Positions 26,576 through 38,663 are shown, numbered from the stretch's first letter. The stretch: DNA of 64,000 bases from Pseudooceanicola atlanticus (GCF_000768315.1 NZ_AQQX01000011.1:1-64000); one strand, 5' to 3'. Notes: generated from the sequence alone by a model not told the origin. Program-made: numbers and translations.

Positions 26576-28071
26576 TGACCGCCACCAACACGCAGACAGC
26601 CGCGCTTGAAGACCTGCTGGCCTTCCAGCACGAGACCGAGGCGCTGGCCGGTATCTCTGGCCGCCTGGAATGGGACCAGGAGACCATGATGCCCCGTGGC
26701 GCGGCCGAGCAGCGCGGTGAGGAAATGGCGGCCCTGTCCTCGATCCTGCATGCGCGCCGGACCGATCCCCGGATCGGCGAATGGCTGGCGGCCACCGACG
26801 GGGCAGAGCTGTCGCAGGTCGACGCGGCCAAGCTGCGCCATATCCGGCGTACCTATGACCGCACCATGAAGGTGCCGGCACGGCTGGCGGCGGAACTGGC
26901 GCGGGTCACATCGATCTCGCAGGGGAAATGGGCCGAGGCGCGGGCGAAAGACGACTTCGCCGCCTTCGCCCCCGTCCTGGCCGAGGTTGTGCGCCTGCGG
27001 CAGGAGGAGGGCACCGCGCTGGCCGATGGCGGCGACCGCTACGACGCGCTGGTGGACGATTACGAGCCCGACATGACCGCAGCCCAGCTTGAGGCGATGT
27101 TCGGCGAGATGCGGCCACGCCTGCGTGCGCTGCGCGAAAAGGTGCTTGAGAAACCCGCGCCCGAAGGCCTGACCGGGGAATTCGACGAAGACAAGCAGAT
27201 GGCGCTGGCGGTGAAACTGGCCAGGACCTTCGGTTACGACCTGACCCGCGGGCGGCTGGACAAGTCCGTGCATCCGTTCTCCTCCGGCTCCGGGTCGGAC
27301 GTGCGGATCACCACGCGGACTAGCGCCACCGATCCGTTCAATTGCCTATATTCCACGATCCACGAGGTCGGGCACGCCTGTTACGAACAGGGAATCAACC
27401 CCGATTACGCGCTGACCCCGCTGGGCGGCGGTGTGTCCATGGGCGTGCATGAAAGCCAGAGCCGGATCTACGAGAACCAGCTGGGGCGCTCCCGTGCGTT
27501 CACTCATTGGCTCTACGGGCAGATGACCGACACCTTCGGCGATCTGGGCCTCGACGGGCCGGATGCCTTCTATGCGGCGGTGAACCGGGTGCGGAAGGAT
27601 TTCATCCGCACGGAATCGGACGAGCTTCAGTATAACCTGCATATCATGCTGCGCTTCGATCTGGAGCGGGCGCTGATTTCCGGCGACCTGGCCGCAGCCG
27701 ACCTGGAAAGCGCATGGAACGAGCGGTTCGAGAAGGATTTCGGCTATGCCGTGCCGCGCGCCTCGCTGGGCTGCCTGCAGGACGTGCACTGGTCCGTGGG
27801 GCTGTTCGGCTACTTCCCGACCTATTCCCTGGGCAATGTCTATGCCGGTTGCTTGCATGCCACAATGCGGGACGCCTTGCCGTCGCTCGACAGCGACCTG
27901 GCGCAGGGCGACACCGCTGCCGCCACCGCCTGGCTACGCGAGAACGTGCAGCAGCATGGCGGGCTTTATCGCCCCGCAGAGGTCATCACGCGCGCCTGTG
28001 GTGCTGCGCCGACGGCCGGCCCGCTGCTCGACTATATCGAGGCGAAGTTCTCTGAACTCTACGATCTCTGA
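26575..28071 (+). CDS. M32-family carboxypeptidase (thermostable Taq type)
   Basis: A 498-residue metallopeptidase with the zinc motif HEVGH near 263-267 and the downstream ligand region HESQSRIYENQLGRS. Other M32 signatures are EWDQETMMP near the N-terminus and VHPFSSGSGSDVRITTR. The enzyme removes C-terminal residues from peptides in the cytoplasm. The ATG at 26575 overlaps the ctaA stop, so the two are cotranscribed though functionally unrelated. Confidence 0.93.
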   Translation: MTATNTQTAALEDLLAFQHETEALAGISGRLEWDQETMMPRGAAEQRGEEMAALSSILHARRTDPRIGEWLAATDGAELSQVDAAKLRHIRRTYDRTMKVPARLAAELARVTSISQGKWAEARAKDDFAAFAPVLAEVVRLRQEEGTALADGGDRYDALVDDYEPDMTAAQLEAMFGEMRPRLRALREKVLEKPAPEGLTGEFDEDKQMALAVKLARTFGYDLTRGRLDKSVHPFSSGSGSDVRITTRTSATDPFNCLYSTIHEVGHACYEQGINPDYALTPLGGGVSMGVHESQSRIYENQLGRSRAFTHWLYGQMTDTFGDLGLDGPDAFYAAVNRVRKDFIRTESDELQYNLHIMLRFDLERALISGDLAAADLESAWNERFEKDFGYAVPRASLGCLQDVHWSVGLFGYFPTYSLGNVYAGCLHATMRDALPSLDSDLAQGDTAAATAWLRENVQQHGGLYRPAEVITRACGAAPTAGPLLDYIEAKFSELYDL

Positions 28072-28097
28072 CGGGTTCTGAAGGGATGGGTATACCC

Positions 28098-28130
28098 AAA
28101 AAAATTGGGTCGGCTGTTCGGGCCGACCCA
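28098..28130 (-). terminator. Rho-independent terminator (minus-strand direction)
   Basis: TGGGTCGGC (28106-28114) and GCCGACCCA (28122-28130) form a perfect nine-pair stem with a seven-base loop. Read on the minus strand, the stem is followed by AATTTTTTT. It would stop transcripts coming from the LysR side; read on the plus strand it lacks a T-run but may still slow transcription from the peptidase gene. Confidence 0.6.
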
Positions 28131-28483
28131 GTAAAGAGGGTATGACGGGGTAGAAACGTCAAACCATCATCGAAACCGTCACGTCAGCGGAACTTCTGCA
28201 CATTCCGGGGTCGAACGAACCCTATGACATTACGGGTACCTTCCACCTTGTGGTGGAGCAGGTGTTCACGGACGCGTGGCTAGACAATGTGGACGAGGGT
28301 AGATGCCCAGATCGCCATCGCTGAGGCGTATTCGAACCGTGAAACCAAGCAACCTAGTTACAAGCATAGGTATTGCACGTCATGGTTGATCCGACAAGGC
28401 CTTTAGTCCAGCAAGTGCGTCTTTGCATGAATGGTGACACTATATGTCGTCAACCTGATGCCAAATAGCATCAGATTTGCGAC
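28131..28483. other. Intergenic stretch without a gene
   Basis: No convincing coding sequence is seen on either strand. It contains a 17-base match (28149-28165, GGTAGAAACGTCAAACC) to a site upstream of the hypothetical gene at 61842, and a short hairpin TCCACC-TTGT-GGTGGA near 28250. It is more AT-rich than the neighbouring genes. A small RNA or the decayed end of a gene is possible but unsupported. Confidence 0.4.
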
Positions 28484-29347
28484 CTACAACGCGTCGGCGG
28501 TATCGAATGCGTCGGTTGCCCAATCAATCACCGCTTGCAACAAGGGATCACGGCGACGCGTCTCGTGATAGCACAGGTACAGCGGTGTCTCGAGGTCGGG
28601 GCTGTTCTTGTCGTAAAGCGTGAGGCCGGGTTCCGTCATCGCATCCATGCGCAGGGTCAGGCCGGGCAGGCGGGTCTTGCGGATCGCCTCTGACACGTCG
28701 TGCAACGTCTCGACCCGCATCGACGGCGGACGCCCGCCCATCAGCGACATGGCGCGCTGCATCGGCTCGTAGGGGTCGTGATTGCGCAGCAGGCCAATCC
28801 AGGCGCCGTCACGGGGCGAGTCCTCGAAACAGTAGATATTGGAATGGACCGTGCCGATAGGACGTACGATCAGGCGGCCCTGCTGCGGCCGCAGCGGAGA
28901 TATGATCAGGTCGTTTTCGCCCAGCGTATCGCGGTAGGTCTGGGCGTGCAGGCTGATCCGGATACCGGGATGTTCGGTGACCAGCCGTCCCATCTTGGGG
29001 TACAGCACGCCAACGGCCAGCGACCCCGGCATGCCAATGGAAATCGCGCCCGACAGTTGACCAGCGGTGGATTCGTTGGCGTTGAGAAAACTCTCGATCT
29101 CGCCTTCGAAGCTGGTCACGCTTTCCAGCAGGGGTCCGATCGCCTCGCTGGCGACCCAGCCGTCCGGGGTCTTGTGGAACAGTTCGTAGCCCAAAGCTTC
29201 GGAGAGACGCGCAAGGCGGCGCGACACGGTTGCCGGATTGGTGCTGAGCAACCGCGCAGCCGCGCTCATGGAGCCCGTCTTGTGCACCGCCATGAGATAC
29301 CGCAGATCATCCCAGTTCTCGACCTGCGATTCCGCCCCCTTAAGCAT
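28484..29347 (-). CDS. LysR-family transcriptional regulator
   Basis: A 287-residue regulator. The winged helix-turn-helix is at about 12-71 (NWDDLRYLMAVHKTGSMSAAARLLSTNPATVSRRLARLSEALG), followed by the linker helix and a periplasmic-binding-like effector domain from about 95. Its ATG overlaps the gyrA stop (TAATG), so it is read through from gyrA or by coupling. The co-inducer and target genes cannot be inferred; no divergent partner is present. Confidence 0.9.
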   Translation of the reverse strand: MLKGAESQVENWDDLRYLMAVHKTGSMSAAARLLSTNPATVSRRLARLSEALGYELFHKTPDGWVASEAIGPLLESVTSFEGEIESFLNANESTAGQLSGAISIGMPGSLAVGVLYPKMGRLVTEHPGIRISLHAQTYRDTLGENDLIISPLRPQQGRLIVRPIGTVHSNIYCFEDSPRDGAWIGLLRNHDPYEPMQRAMSLMGGRPPSMRVETLHDVSEAIRKTRLPGLTLRMDAMTEPGLTLYDKNSPDLETPLYLCYHETRRRDPLLQAVIDWATDAFDTADAL

Positions 29348-32088
29348 TACGTCTCTTCCGTTCCCTCTGCGTCGTCCTCTTCTCCCTGGTCGGCAATCCG
29401 CGCGACCGAGACAACTGTTTCATTCTTACCGGTATTGAACACACGAACGCCACCCGCACTGCGCGACCGGAAGGAAATTCCATCAACCGGAACGCGGATC
29501 GACTGACCCTTGGAGGTAGCAAGCATCACCTGGTCGTCCATTTCGACCGGGAAGGCCGCGATGACCTCGCCCGTGCGCATGGATTTCTCCCAGGCGGTGA
29601 CGCCCATCCCGCCGCGACCGCGCAGCGGATAATCATGCGAGGAGCTGATGTGGCCGGCACCACCCGCGGTGATCGTCAGGATCAGCGTTTCGGCGGCCGA
29701 CATCTCGGCATAGCGGTCCTGGGGCAGCGGCATGTCCGCGTTGCCCTCTTCCTCGTCGTTGGTCTGTTCGACATCGCCCGCCATGGCGCGGCGCATCTTG
29801 AGGTAGGAGGCCCGTTCGTCGGATTCCGCGGCAAAGCTGGGCAGGACGAACATCGAGGCGACCTCGTCATCGTCGTTCAGCTTCACTCCGCGCACCCCGA
29901 CCGAGTTGCGGGAGTTGAAGACCCGCACGTCGGAGGCACGGAACCGGATGGCCCGGCCCGATTGGGTGAACAGCATCACGTCATCATCGGGGCCGCAGAT
30001 CCGCGCGTTGATCAGGCGCATGCCTTCGGCGTCGCCTTCGAACTTCATCGCGATCTTGCCGTTGCGCATGACGTTGGTGAAATCCGACAGCGCGTTGCGG
30101 CGCACGGTCCCGGCCGAGGTGGCAAAGACGATCTGAAGGTCGCCCCAATCCTCTTCCGGACGGTCCACCGGCATGATCGCTGCAATGGAGACACCGGTCG
30201 GGATCGGCAGGATATTCACGATGGCCTTGCCCTTGGAGGTCCGGCCGCCCAGCGGCAGGCGCCAGGTCTTCAGCTTGTAGACCATGCCGTCGGTCGTGAA
30301 GAACAGCAGCTGCGTATGGGTGTTTGCCACGAAGAGCGACGTGACCACGTCGTCATCCTTCGTTGCCATCCCCGACAGCCCCTTGCCGCCACGCTTCTGG
30401 GCGCGGAAATCTTCAAGCGGGGTCCGCTTGATATAACCGGATTGGGTGATCGTCACGACCATGTCGGCGCGTTCGATCAGGTCCTCGTCCTCCATGTCGC
30501 CGGACCAGTCGACGATCTCGGTGCGACGCGGCACGGCGAACAATTCCTTCACCTCGCGCAGCTCGTCCGAGATGATGCCCATGATCCGCTCGCGGGAGGC
30601 GAGGATTTCAAGGTATTCCTTGATCTTGCCCGCCAGTTCCTCAAGCTCGTCCGTCACTTCCTTGACGCCAAGCTGGGTCAGGCGCTGCAGGCGCAGTTCC
30701 AGGATGGCGCGGGCCTGCGCTTCGGACAGGTTGTAGGTGCCGTCGTCGTTCATCCGATGGGTCGGATCGTCGATCAGCTGGATATAGGGCGCGATTTCCT
30801 CGGCCGGCCAGCGGCGGGTCATCAGCTTTTCACGCGCTTCGGCCGCATCGGCAGAGGCACGGATCGTCGCGACGACCTCGTCCACGTTCGACACGGCCAC
30901 GGCCAGACCACACAGGATGTGGGACCGTTCACGCGCCTTGCGCAGCAGGTAGGCGGTGCGCCGCGCGACGACCTCTTCGCGGAAGGTGATGAAGTTCGAC
31001 AGGAAGCCGTAGAGGGTCAGAACCTCGGGGCGGCCACCGTTCAGCGCCAGCATGTTGCAGCCGAAATAGGTCTGCATCGGCGTGAAGCGCCACAGCTGGT
31101 TCAGCACCACGTCGGGCGTCGCATCGCGTTTCAGTTCGATCACAACGCGGACACCGTGCCGGTCGGATTCGTCCTGAACGTGGGCGATGCCCTCGATCTT
31201 CTTCTCGCGGACCTGTTCGGCGATCTTCTCGATCATCGAGGACTTGTTCACCTGGTAGGGGATCTCGTCGATGATGATCGCGTAGCGTTCCTTGCGAAGC
31301 TCTTCGACGTGGGTCTTGGCGCGCACGATGCAGCTGCCGCGGCCTTCGGTATAGGCCTTACGCGCACCGGACCGACCCAGCACCACACCCCCGGTCGGAA
31401 AGTCGGGGGCGGGAACGTATTCGATCAGGTCCTCGATCGACATGTCGGGCTTTTCGATCAGCGCCAGCGTCGCATCCACCACTTCGCCCAGGTTGTGGGG
31501 CGGAATGTTCGTTGCCATGCCGACAGCGATACCACCGGCCCCGTTGACCAGCATGTTCGGGAAGCGGACCGGCAGAACCGAGGGTTCGCGGTCCTTGCCG
31601 TCATAGTTGTCCTGGAAATCGACGGTATCGCGGTCGATATCGGCCAGCATGTATTGCGCCGGCTTGTCCATCCGGACCTCGGTGTAACGCATGGCCGCGG
31701 GCTTGTCCCCGTCCATCGAACCGAAGTTCCCCTGGCCATCCAGCAAGGGCAGCGACATCGAGAAATCCTGCGCCATCCGGGCCAGCGCGTCATAGATCGC
31801 GCTGTCGCCATGCGGGTGGTACTTACCCATGACGTCGCCGACGGGGCGGGCGGACTTGCGATACGCCTTGTCGTGGGTGTTGCCGCTTTCGTGCATGGCA
31901 AAGAGGATGCGGCGATGCACAGGTTTTAACCCGTCGCGCAGATCGGGAATCGCACGGGCCACGATGACCGACATCGCGTAATCGAGGTAGGACGTCCGCA
32001 TCTCGTCGGTGATCGACACCGTCGGACCGTCATAGGACGGGCGCGGGATTTCCTCTTCGTTCTCAGGGGGTTCGGGAGTATCCGTCAC
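29347..32088 (-). CDS. gyrA: DNA gyrase subunit A
   Basis: A 913-residue subunit that cuts and rejoins DNA during supercoiling. I chose the GTG at 32088 (start V-T-D-T-P-E-P-P) because a good promoter lies just upstream, inside any longer reading from the ATG at 32193, and related proteins start MTDTPEP. The quinolone region [17 protein letters not shown] keeps Ser and Asp at the E. coli 83 and 87 positions, so it is of the sensitive type. The active Tyr follows the [14 protein letters not shown] segment. C-terminal pinwheel repeats follow, including the QKRGGKG gyrase box. Confidence 0.95.
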   Translation of the reverse strand: MTDTPEPPENEEEIPRPSYDGPTVSITDEMRTSYLDYAMSVIVARAIPDLRDGLKPVHRRILFAMHESGNTHDKAYRKSARPVGDVMGKYHPHGDSAIYDALARMAQDFSMSLPLLDGQGNFGSMDGDKPAAMRYTEVRMDKPAQYMLADIDRDTVDFQDNYDGKDREPSVLPVRFPNMLVNGAGGIAVGMATNIPPHNLGEVVDATLALIEKPDMSIEDLIEYVPAPDFPTGGVVLGRSGARKAYTEGRGSCIVRAKTHVEELRKERYAIIIDEIPYQVNKSSMIEKIAEQVREKKIEGIAHVQDESDRHGVRVVIELKRDATPDVVLNQLWRFTPMQTYFGCNMLALNGGRPEVLTLYGFLSNFITFREEVVARRTAYLLRKARERSHILCGLAVAVSNVDEVVATIRASADAAEAREKLMTRRWPAEEIAPYIQLIDDPTHRMNDDGTYNLSEAQARAILELRLQRLTQLGVKEVTDELEELAGKIKEYLEILASRERIMGIISDELREVKELFAVPRRTEIVDWSGDMEDEDLIERADMVVTITQSGYIKRTPLEDFRAQKRGGKGLSGMATKDDDVVTSLFVANTHTQLLFFTTDGMVYKLKTWRLPLGGRTSKGKAIVNILPIPTGVSIAAIMPVDRPEEDWGDLQIVFATSAGTVRRNALSDFTNVMRNGKIAMKFEGDAEGMRLINARICGPDDDVMLFTQSGRAIRFRASDVRVFNSRNSVGVRGVKLNDDDEVASMFVLPSFAAESDERASYLKMRRAMAGDVEQTNDEEEGNADMPLPQDRYAEMSAAETLILTITAGGAGHISSSHDYPLRGRGGMGVTAWEKSMRTGEVIAAFPVEMDDQVMLATSKGQSIRVPVDGISFRSRSAGGVRVFNTGKNETVVSVARIADQGEEDDAEGTEET

Positions 32089-32133
32089 TGTCGGAGCCTG
32101 TTCTTTGGCAGCTTCTATATCTTGTTGTGCCAG

Positions 32134-32163
32134 ACTATAGCACCCACCCTTTCTGGGGTGCAA
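32134..32163 (-). promoter_or_regulatory. Sigma-70-type promoter for gyrA
   Basis: On the minus strand TTGCAC (32163-32158) and TATAGT (32139-32134) are separated by 18 bases, with a TG-C before the -10 element. Transcription would start near 32127, about 40 bases before the GTG start, which rules against translation from the far upstream ATG. Confidence 0.6.
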
Positions 32164-32280
32164 TGGCCCCCGGACACTGGATTTGGCAGCCATCGAGGGT
32201 GGCTGCTAGCATACTGTTTTTGTTGATAATTAATACGTCTCGCGCATCATTTCCTCATAACCAACAAAAAGAGGTATGAG

Positions 32281-32550
32281 ATGACGATGAGCGAAACGGA
32301 ACTGATGCTCCGCGGATATGGTCTGACGACGGCGGAATTCATCTACCGGATGCCCGATCACCAGAACGTGCTGAACACCTTTGTCTGGCAGGATTACGAC
32401 CTGGCGCCGGACCATCCCAAGCTCTTCAAATTCATAGAATTCTGGCAGTCAGAGATCGAAGGCCCGCTGCATTCGGTCCGCTTCACGCACCGCAAGGAGA
32501 TCTCTCCGGGGGAATGGCGCAACTGCGCCGGTGAATTCACCCTGCACTGA
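32281..32550 (+). CDS. usg: Usg family protein
   Basis: An 89-residue protein matching the alphaproteobacterial Usg family: LRGYGLTTAEFIYRMPDHQNVLNTFVWQDYDLAPDHPKLFKFIEFWQ and a C-terminal R-F-T-H-R-K-E-I. The family was named for a gene upstream of trp genes in some species; its function is not known. AGAGGTATGAG precedes the ATG. It diverges from gyrA and converges on the radical SAM gene with 17 bases between stops. Confidence 0.9.
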   Translation: MTMSETELMLRGYGLTTAEFIYRMPDHQNVLNTFVWQDYDLAPDHPKLFKFIEFWQSEIEGPLHSVRFTHRKEISPGEWRNCAGEFTLH

Positions 32551-32567
32551 AGGCCTTCAGACCTCGA

Positions 32568-33515
32568 TCAGGCGGCGCAGCTGGCGCCGCCCAACACGCA
32601 GAATTTCGCACAATGCGGGTGGTTCAGCGCCACGTCTTCGCCGATGCGCGGAACCCCGCTGCCCATGTCGAACTGCCCCTCGTGGGGCAGCAGGGTACAG
32701 GCGGCGAAACTGGCCTCCGCCGCGCCGCGCCGATGCACCAGCATCCGCGATGATGCGCACATCACATCCTTCGGGTTCTTGTTGAGAATACCCCAGCAAG
32801 CCGTTGTGATTTCGGGCACTTCTGCGTTCATGTCCATTTCCGGGAACAGCACGCAGCGGCTTGGATCGGCGGCGTCGATCGGCAGGTCCTCGGCCTCGAA
32901 CAGCGCGGCATAGCCTGCGCGCATCTGGGCCTCCGTCTCATCCGTGAAGCCACGTCCGGCCACCGCGAGGCCGACCCCCAGGTCACGCAACCAGCGCATC
33001 CCCCGGATCGATTCGTCGAACGCCCCGGCACCGCGTTCGGCGTCATGGGGACCGGCGGCGTAATGGTCCAGCGATACCCGCACCGTGATCTGGCCGGGAT
33101 GGGCGCGGTGCAGGCGTTCCAACGCTGCCATCGGGCGGGGCCGCATCATCGGCTTCATCGCGTTGCTCAGAATCAGCACCTGCAGACCACGGGCCAGCGC
33201 ATCTTCGATCATCTGCGGGAATTCGGGGTTCAGGAACGGCTCTCCGCCGGTAAAACCCACTTCCTCGACCGGGTGACCTGCGGCCAGTGTCGCATCCAGG
33301 TGGCGGCGGGTTTCCTCGGCCGTGATATAGACCAGCGCGTCGTTCGTCGGAGAGCTTTCGATGTAGCAATGGCTGCAGGCGATGTTGCACAGCGTTCCGG
33401 TATTCACCCAGAAGGTCCGGATCCCCTCCATCCTGACGCTGGCGCGGGCCTGACCGTCGGCACATGTAAGCGGGTCGTCGAATTTGCCCGAATTGGGGGC
33501 AGGGTGATCTTTCAT
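32568..33515 (-). CDS. Radical SAM protein of unknown substrate
   Basis: A 315-residue protein with the iron-sulfur triad CNIACSHC near residues 43-50 followed by Y-I-E, then the GGEPFLNPEF motif near 88. The C-terminal third holds further cysteines (CVLFPEMD, TTACWGIL, VMCASSRM, FAACTLLP, HCAKFCVLGGASC), enough for one or two auxiliary clusters as in SPASM/twitch proteins. It may modify a peptide or a small metabolite; no partner peptide gene is obvious nearby. Confidence 0.85.
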   Translation of the reverse strand: MKDHPAPNSGKFDDPLTCADGQARASVRMEGIRTFWVNTGTLCNIACSHCYIESSPTNDALVYITAEETRRHLDATLAAGHPVEEVGFTGGEPFLNPEFPQMIEDALARGLQVLILSNAMKPMMRPRPMAALERLHRAHPGQITVRVSLDHYAAGPHDAERGAGAFDESIRGMRWLRDLGVGLAVAGRGFTDETEAQMRAGYAALFEAEDLPIDAADPSRCVLFPEMDMNAEVPEITTACWGILNKNPKDVMCASSRMLVHRRGAAEASFAACTLLPHEGQFDMGSGVPRIGEDVALNHPHCAKFCVLGGASCAA

Positions 33516-33672
33516 GTCCGCTCCGCGCGCAAAAATGTCCGTTCCGAACAGGAGTATCGGGTGGACAGGGCCAATGAAAGGGGTGTGAATCCGGCTAGCG
33601 GCATTGTGAAATGCCGATCCGGCGCTATGTTAGCGCCCAAACTCGCGCGCGCAGGCAGCAAAGGAAGACCGC

Positions 33673-35127
33673 ATGGTATCCCGCGTCATCCCCGTAGATC
33701 CCTTCGACCTCGTCATCTTCGGTGGCACTGGCGACCTGGCCCGGCGCAAGATCCTGCCGGCGCTGTTCCGTCGCTTCTGCTCGGGGCAGATGGAAGACGA
33801 ATCCCGCATCATCGGGGCCGCGCGGTCGGATCACGACCAGGCGGAATACCGTCAGATGGTGGCCGACGCGATTGCCGAGTTCAACACCTCCACCACCTGC
33901 GAGGCCGGCACGATCGAGGCCTTCGTGGAACGCATTGATTATGTCCATGTCGACGCCAAGGGCGAAGAGGGCTGGGACAAGCTGGCCAGCATGATGCATC
34001 CCAACCGGGTGCGCGCCTTCTATTTCTCCGTCGCGCCCAGCCTGTTCGGCGACCTGGCTGAACGCCTGCACCGTCACGGCATGGCCGACGGTGAAAGCCG
34101 CATCGTGGTCGAGAAACCTTTTGGCCGGGACCTGGACACCGCGCGCGCCCTGAACGACGTGCTGGCCCAGCATTTCGACGAAAGCCAGATCTACCGGATC
34201 GACCATTACCTGGGAAAGGAAACGGTCCAGAACCTCATGGCCGTCCGCTTTGGCAACATGCTGTTCGAACCGTTGTGGAACTCCCAATATGTCGATCACA
34301 TCCAGATCACCGTGGCCGAAACGGTGGGCGTGGGCGGACGCGGCGAATATTACGACCGGTCCGGCGCGATGCGGGACATGGTGCAGAACCACCTGATGCA
34401 GCTGCTCTGCCTGATCGCGATGGAACCGCCGGCGCAGTTCGACCCCGATGCCGTCCGCGACGAAAAACTCAAGGTAATCCGCGCCCTCAACGCGGTCGAA
34501 CCCAAGGACATGGTCCGGGGCCAATATGGCCGGTCCGAGGATGGCAGCGATTACCTGAAGGACGTGGAAAACCCGCGTGCCTCATCTGAAAGCTTTATCG
34601 CCATGCGCGTCGGGATTTCCAACTGGAGGTGGGCCGGTACGCCCTTCTACCTGCGCACCGGCAAGAAGCTGCGCGCGCGGGCCTCGGAAATCGCCGTGGT
34701 GTTCAAGGAAACCCCGCATTCGATCTTTGGCCCCGAGGCTGGGCGCCACCGCAACATCCTGACCATCCGGTTGCAGCCGAACGAGGGCATGGACCTGGAC
34801 GTGACGATCAAGGAACCGGGGCCGGGGGGCATGCGCCTGGTCGACGTGCCTCTCGACATGACGTTCGCCGAAGCGCTCGGTCCCGAGGCAGAGGACGTGC
34901 CGGACGCCTATGAGCGCTTGATCATGGACGTGATCCGGGGCAACCAGACGCTGTTCATGCGCGGTGACGAAGTCGAGGCCGCCTGGGCCTGGACCGACCC
35001 GATCATCGCGGGCTGGGAGGAACGCGGCGACCGCCCGGTGACCTACGAACCCGGGTCGTCCGGCCCGGAGGATTCGCTGGCGCTGATGCATCGCGATGGC
35101 CGCCGCTGGAGAGAGATTAAACCATGA
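33673..35127 (+). CDS. zwf: Glucose-6-phosphate 1-dehydrogenase
   Basis: A 484-residue enzyme oxidising glucose-6-phosphate to 6-phosphogluconolactone with NADP. The nucleotide motif GGTGDLARRK is at 17-26 and the catalytic motif RIDHYLGKE near 175-183. The C-terminal WRWAGTPFYLRTGK segment is also conserved. It heads zwf-pgl-pgi, with a four-base overlap to pgl. In roseobacters this set feeds the Entner-Doudoroff pathway. Confidence 0.97.
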   Translation: MVSRVIPVDPFDLVIFGGTGDLARRKILPALFRRFCSGQMEDESRIIGAARSDHDQAEYRQMVADAIAEFNTSTTCEAGTIEAFVERIDYVHVDAKGEEGWDKLASMMHPNRVRAFYFSVAPSLFGDLAERLHRHGMADGESRIVVEKPFGRDLDTARALNDVLAQHFDESQIYRIDHYLGKETVQNLMAVRFGNMLFEPLWNSQYVDHIQITVAETVGVGGRGEYYDRSGAMRDMVQNHLMQLLCLIAMEPPAQFDPDAVRDEKLKVIRALNAVEPKDMVRGQYGRSEDGSDYLKDVENPRASSESFIAMRVGISNWRWAGTPFYLRTGKKLRARASEIAVVFKETPHSIFGPEAGRHRNILTIRLQPNEGMDLDVTIKEPGPGGMRLVDVPLDMTFAEALGPEAEDVPDAYERLIMDVIRGNQTLFMRGDEVEAAWAWTDPIIAGWEERGDRPVTYEPGSSGPEDSLALMHRDGRRWREIKP

Positions 35128-35795
35128 TCTGGCACGATTACCCCGACCGCGACCTGCTGGCGCTCGACTTGGCAGAGGTTCTGGCCGATCGCCTGATGTC
35201 GGGCCTGCACCACCGCGAACGGGTCTGCCTGGCGGTTCCGGGCGGCACCTCTCCGGGGCCGGTCTTCGATGCGCTGTCGCAGGTGCATCTGGATTGGGAC
35301 CGTGTCGACATCATGCTGACCGATGAACGCTGGGTGCCCGAAGACAGCCCGCGCTCCAACACTGCGCTGGTCCGTCAGCGCCTGCTGACCGGGCCCGCCT
35401 CCGGTGCGAGGATGATCCCGCTTTATGCCGATGGCGCCCGGCCCGAGGACCGGCTGGACGACCTGACCCGCGGCATCGTTCCGCACCTGCCCATCGACGT
35501 CCTGCTGATCGGCATGGGCGCCGACATGCACACCGCGTCGCTTTTCCCCGGGGCCGACCGGCTGGAAGAAGGTCTGTCGGACAAGGCACCGATCCTGCTG
35601 CCGATGCGTGCGCCCGGCGCGCCGGAGCCGCGCGTGACCCTGACCGCGCCGGTGCTGCGCGGGGCGCTCGACACCCACGTGCTGATCATGGGTGAAGACA
35701 AGAAAACTGCCATTGAAAAGGCTGCCAAACTGACCCCGAAGGAGGCGCCGGTCGCCTGTCTTCTGGACGGCGCCAATATCCATTACGCCGCATGA
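35124..35795 (+). CDS. pgl: 6-phosphogluconolactonase
   Basis: A 223-residue lactonase of the NagB-like fold. Segments include [36 protein letters not shown] and [20 protein letters not shown], which carry the phosphate-binding and catalytic residues. It hydrolyses the lactone made by Zwf. Overlaps of ATGA at both ends with zwf and with an ATG before pgi indicate tight translational coupling. Confidence 0.95.
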   Translation: MIWHDYPDRDLLALDLAEVLADRLMSGLHHRERVCLAVPGGTSPGPVFDALSQVHLDWDRVDIMLTDERWVPEDSPRSNTALVRQRLLTGPASGARMIPLYADGARPEDRLDDLTRGIVPHLPIDVLLIGMGADMHTASLFPGADRLEEGLSDKAPILLPMRAPGAPEPRVTLTAPVLRGALDTHVLIMGEDKKTAIEKAAKLTPKEAPVACLLDGANIHYAA

Positions 35796-35830
35796 CAACC
35801 CGGCCCATTCTGGCCGGCAAGGAGGTTCAT

Positions 35831-37438
<1,608 letters not shown>

Positions 37439-37457
37439 TCCCCACGCAGGACGCACG

Positions 37458-37486
37458 AAAAAGGGCGGGGCATTGCTGCCCCGCCC
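37458..37486 (-). terminator. Rho-independent terminator of the fasciclin gene
   Basis: GGGCGGGGCA and TGCCCCGCCC form a perfect ten-pair stem with loop TTGC. On the minus strand it is followed by TTTTTCG, 54 bases past the fasciclin stop. It can also serve the converging pgi transcript as a stem without a T-run. Confidence 0.8.
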
Positions 37487-37539
37487 GGACAGGCGGGCTC
37501 TCTCAAACCGCCTGCACCTGCTGCTCGCAGGATTTGTCC

Positions 37540-38088
37540 TTATTTCGGCACCAGCACGGTATCGACCACGTGGATCACGCCGTTGGACTGATCGACATCC
37601 GAGATCGTCACTTTGCCGGCATTGCCGCTTTCGTCGAAGATATAGAGGCTGCCGTTCTTCACCTGCGCCGACAGGGCATCGCCCGACATTGCGTTGAAGT
37701 GGTAGAATCCGTCGGAGGAGTTCTGCGCCATCCGCATGATCTCGGTCCCGGACCAGTCGCCGGCCACGACATGCGCGGTCAGGACCTTCTGCAGCATGCC
37801 CTTGTTTTCCGGCTCAAGCAGGGTTTCGACGGTGCCTGCGGGCAGCGCCTCGAAAGCGGCATTGACCGGGGCGAAGACGGTGAACGGGCCGGGGCCCTGC
37901 AGCGTCTCGACCAGTTCCGCGGCCTTCACGGCGGCGACCAGCGTGGTGTGATCGGCCGAATTCACGGCGTTCTCGACGATGTTCTTGTCCTCGAACATCG
38001 GCGCGCCCCCGACCATGGGGTTGGCGGCCAGGGCGGCGGTGGCGCCCAGAACAGTCGTCAGCAATGCGGCTTTGATGGTGGTTTTCAT
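37540..38088 (-). CDS. Fasciclin-domain secreted protein
   Basis: A 182-residue protein with a signal peptide (1-21) and one FAS1 domain: FTVFAPVNAAFEALPAGTVETLLEPENKGMLQKVLTAHVVAGDW and VTISDVDQSNGVIHVVDTVLVPK, the two conserved FAS1 blocks. Single FAS1 proteins are secreted adhesion or matrix proteins in bacteria. The internal ATG was chosen for the signal peptide. It has its own terminator downstream. Confidence 0.92.
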   Translation of the reverse strand: MKTTIKAALLTTVLGATAALAANPMVGGAPMFEDKNIVENAVNSADHTTLVAAVKAAELVETLQGPGPFTVFAPVNAAFEALPAGTVETLLEPENKGMLQKVLTAHVVAGDWSGTEIMRMAQNSSDGFYHFNAMSGDALSAQVKNGSLYIFDESGNAGKVTISDVDQSNGVIHVVDTVLVPK

Positions 38089-38216
38089 GTCATAGCTCCC
38101 GTTTGTGTTGTGGGGCGGAGCGTTTCGCCCCGTCCGATGCCATGATCCACGGGAGGTCGCGCAGGATGGTTTCACATCCCGCAAAATTAATTTGGGTAAA
38201 CTTGGGCCACGGGCCG

Positions 38217-38663
38217 TTATTCGGGGATATCGAAGCCCGGTTTGGCCAACTCGAACCCCTCGAACCGGAAGCCCGGCGACACGGTACAGCCCACCAGCGT
38301 CCAGTCTCCGGTGGTCTCTGCCGATTGCCAGTGCATGTAGGGCACGATCCCCTGCGGCGCGGCACCCGATGCCAGGTCAGGGCCCAGCAGATGCGGCACA
38401 GCGGTGCCATCTTCCGTCTCGGCAATGCGCAGGATCAGCGGGGCACCGGCGTAGAAATGCCAGATCTCGGTGGCATCGACCCGGTGCCAATGGCTCCGCT
38501 CTCCGGCCTTGAGCAGGAAGTAGATGCAGGTGCCCGCCGGGCGCCCCTCCGACGTGTGATCGGCCCATGTCTCGCTGTAGTGGCCACCTTCGGGATGGGG
38601 GGCGAGGTTGAGGTGGGCGATGATCTCGTCGGCGGTCATTCCGGTCTGATCGGTCAGGGTCAT
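38217..38663 (-). CDS. Cupin-fold protein (DUF985 family)
   Basis: A 148-residue cupin: LNLAPHPEGGHYSETW, IYFLLKAGERSHWHRVDATEIWHFYAG, and VGCTVSPGFRFEGFEL near the end are the DUF985 signature. The His residues of SHWHRV and E-I-W-H could bind a metal. Function is unknown in most organisms. Its ATG overlaps the stop of the desaturase gene, so it is the downstream gene of a two-gene unit. Confidence 0.88.
   Translation of the reverse strand: MTLTDQTGMTADEIIAHLNLAPHPEGGHYSETWADHTSEGRPAGTCIYFLLKAGERSHWHRVDATEIWHFYAGAPLILRIAETEDGTAVPHLLGPDLASGAAPQGIVPYMHWQSAETTGDWTLVGCTVSPGFRFEGFELAKPGFDIPE

Noticed and set aside
24551..26881. Minus-strand open frame of 776 codons
   Set aside because: It is antisense to trmJ, ctaA and the start of the M32 peptidase, all with clear motifs.
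29635..31929. Plus-strand open frame of 764 codons
   Set aside because: It is a shadow of gyrA, whose motifs are intact.
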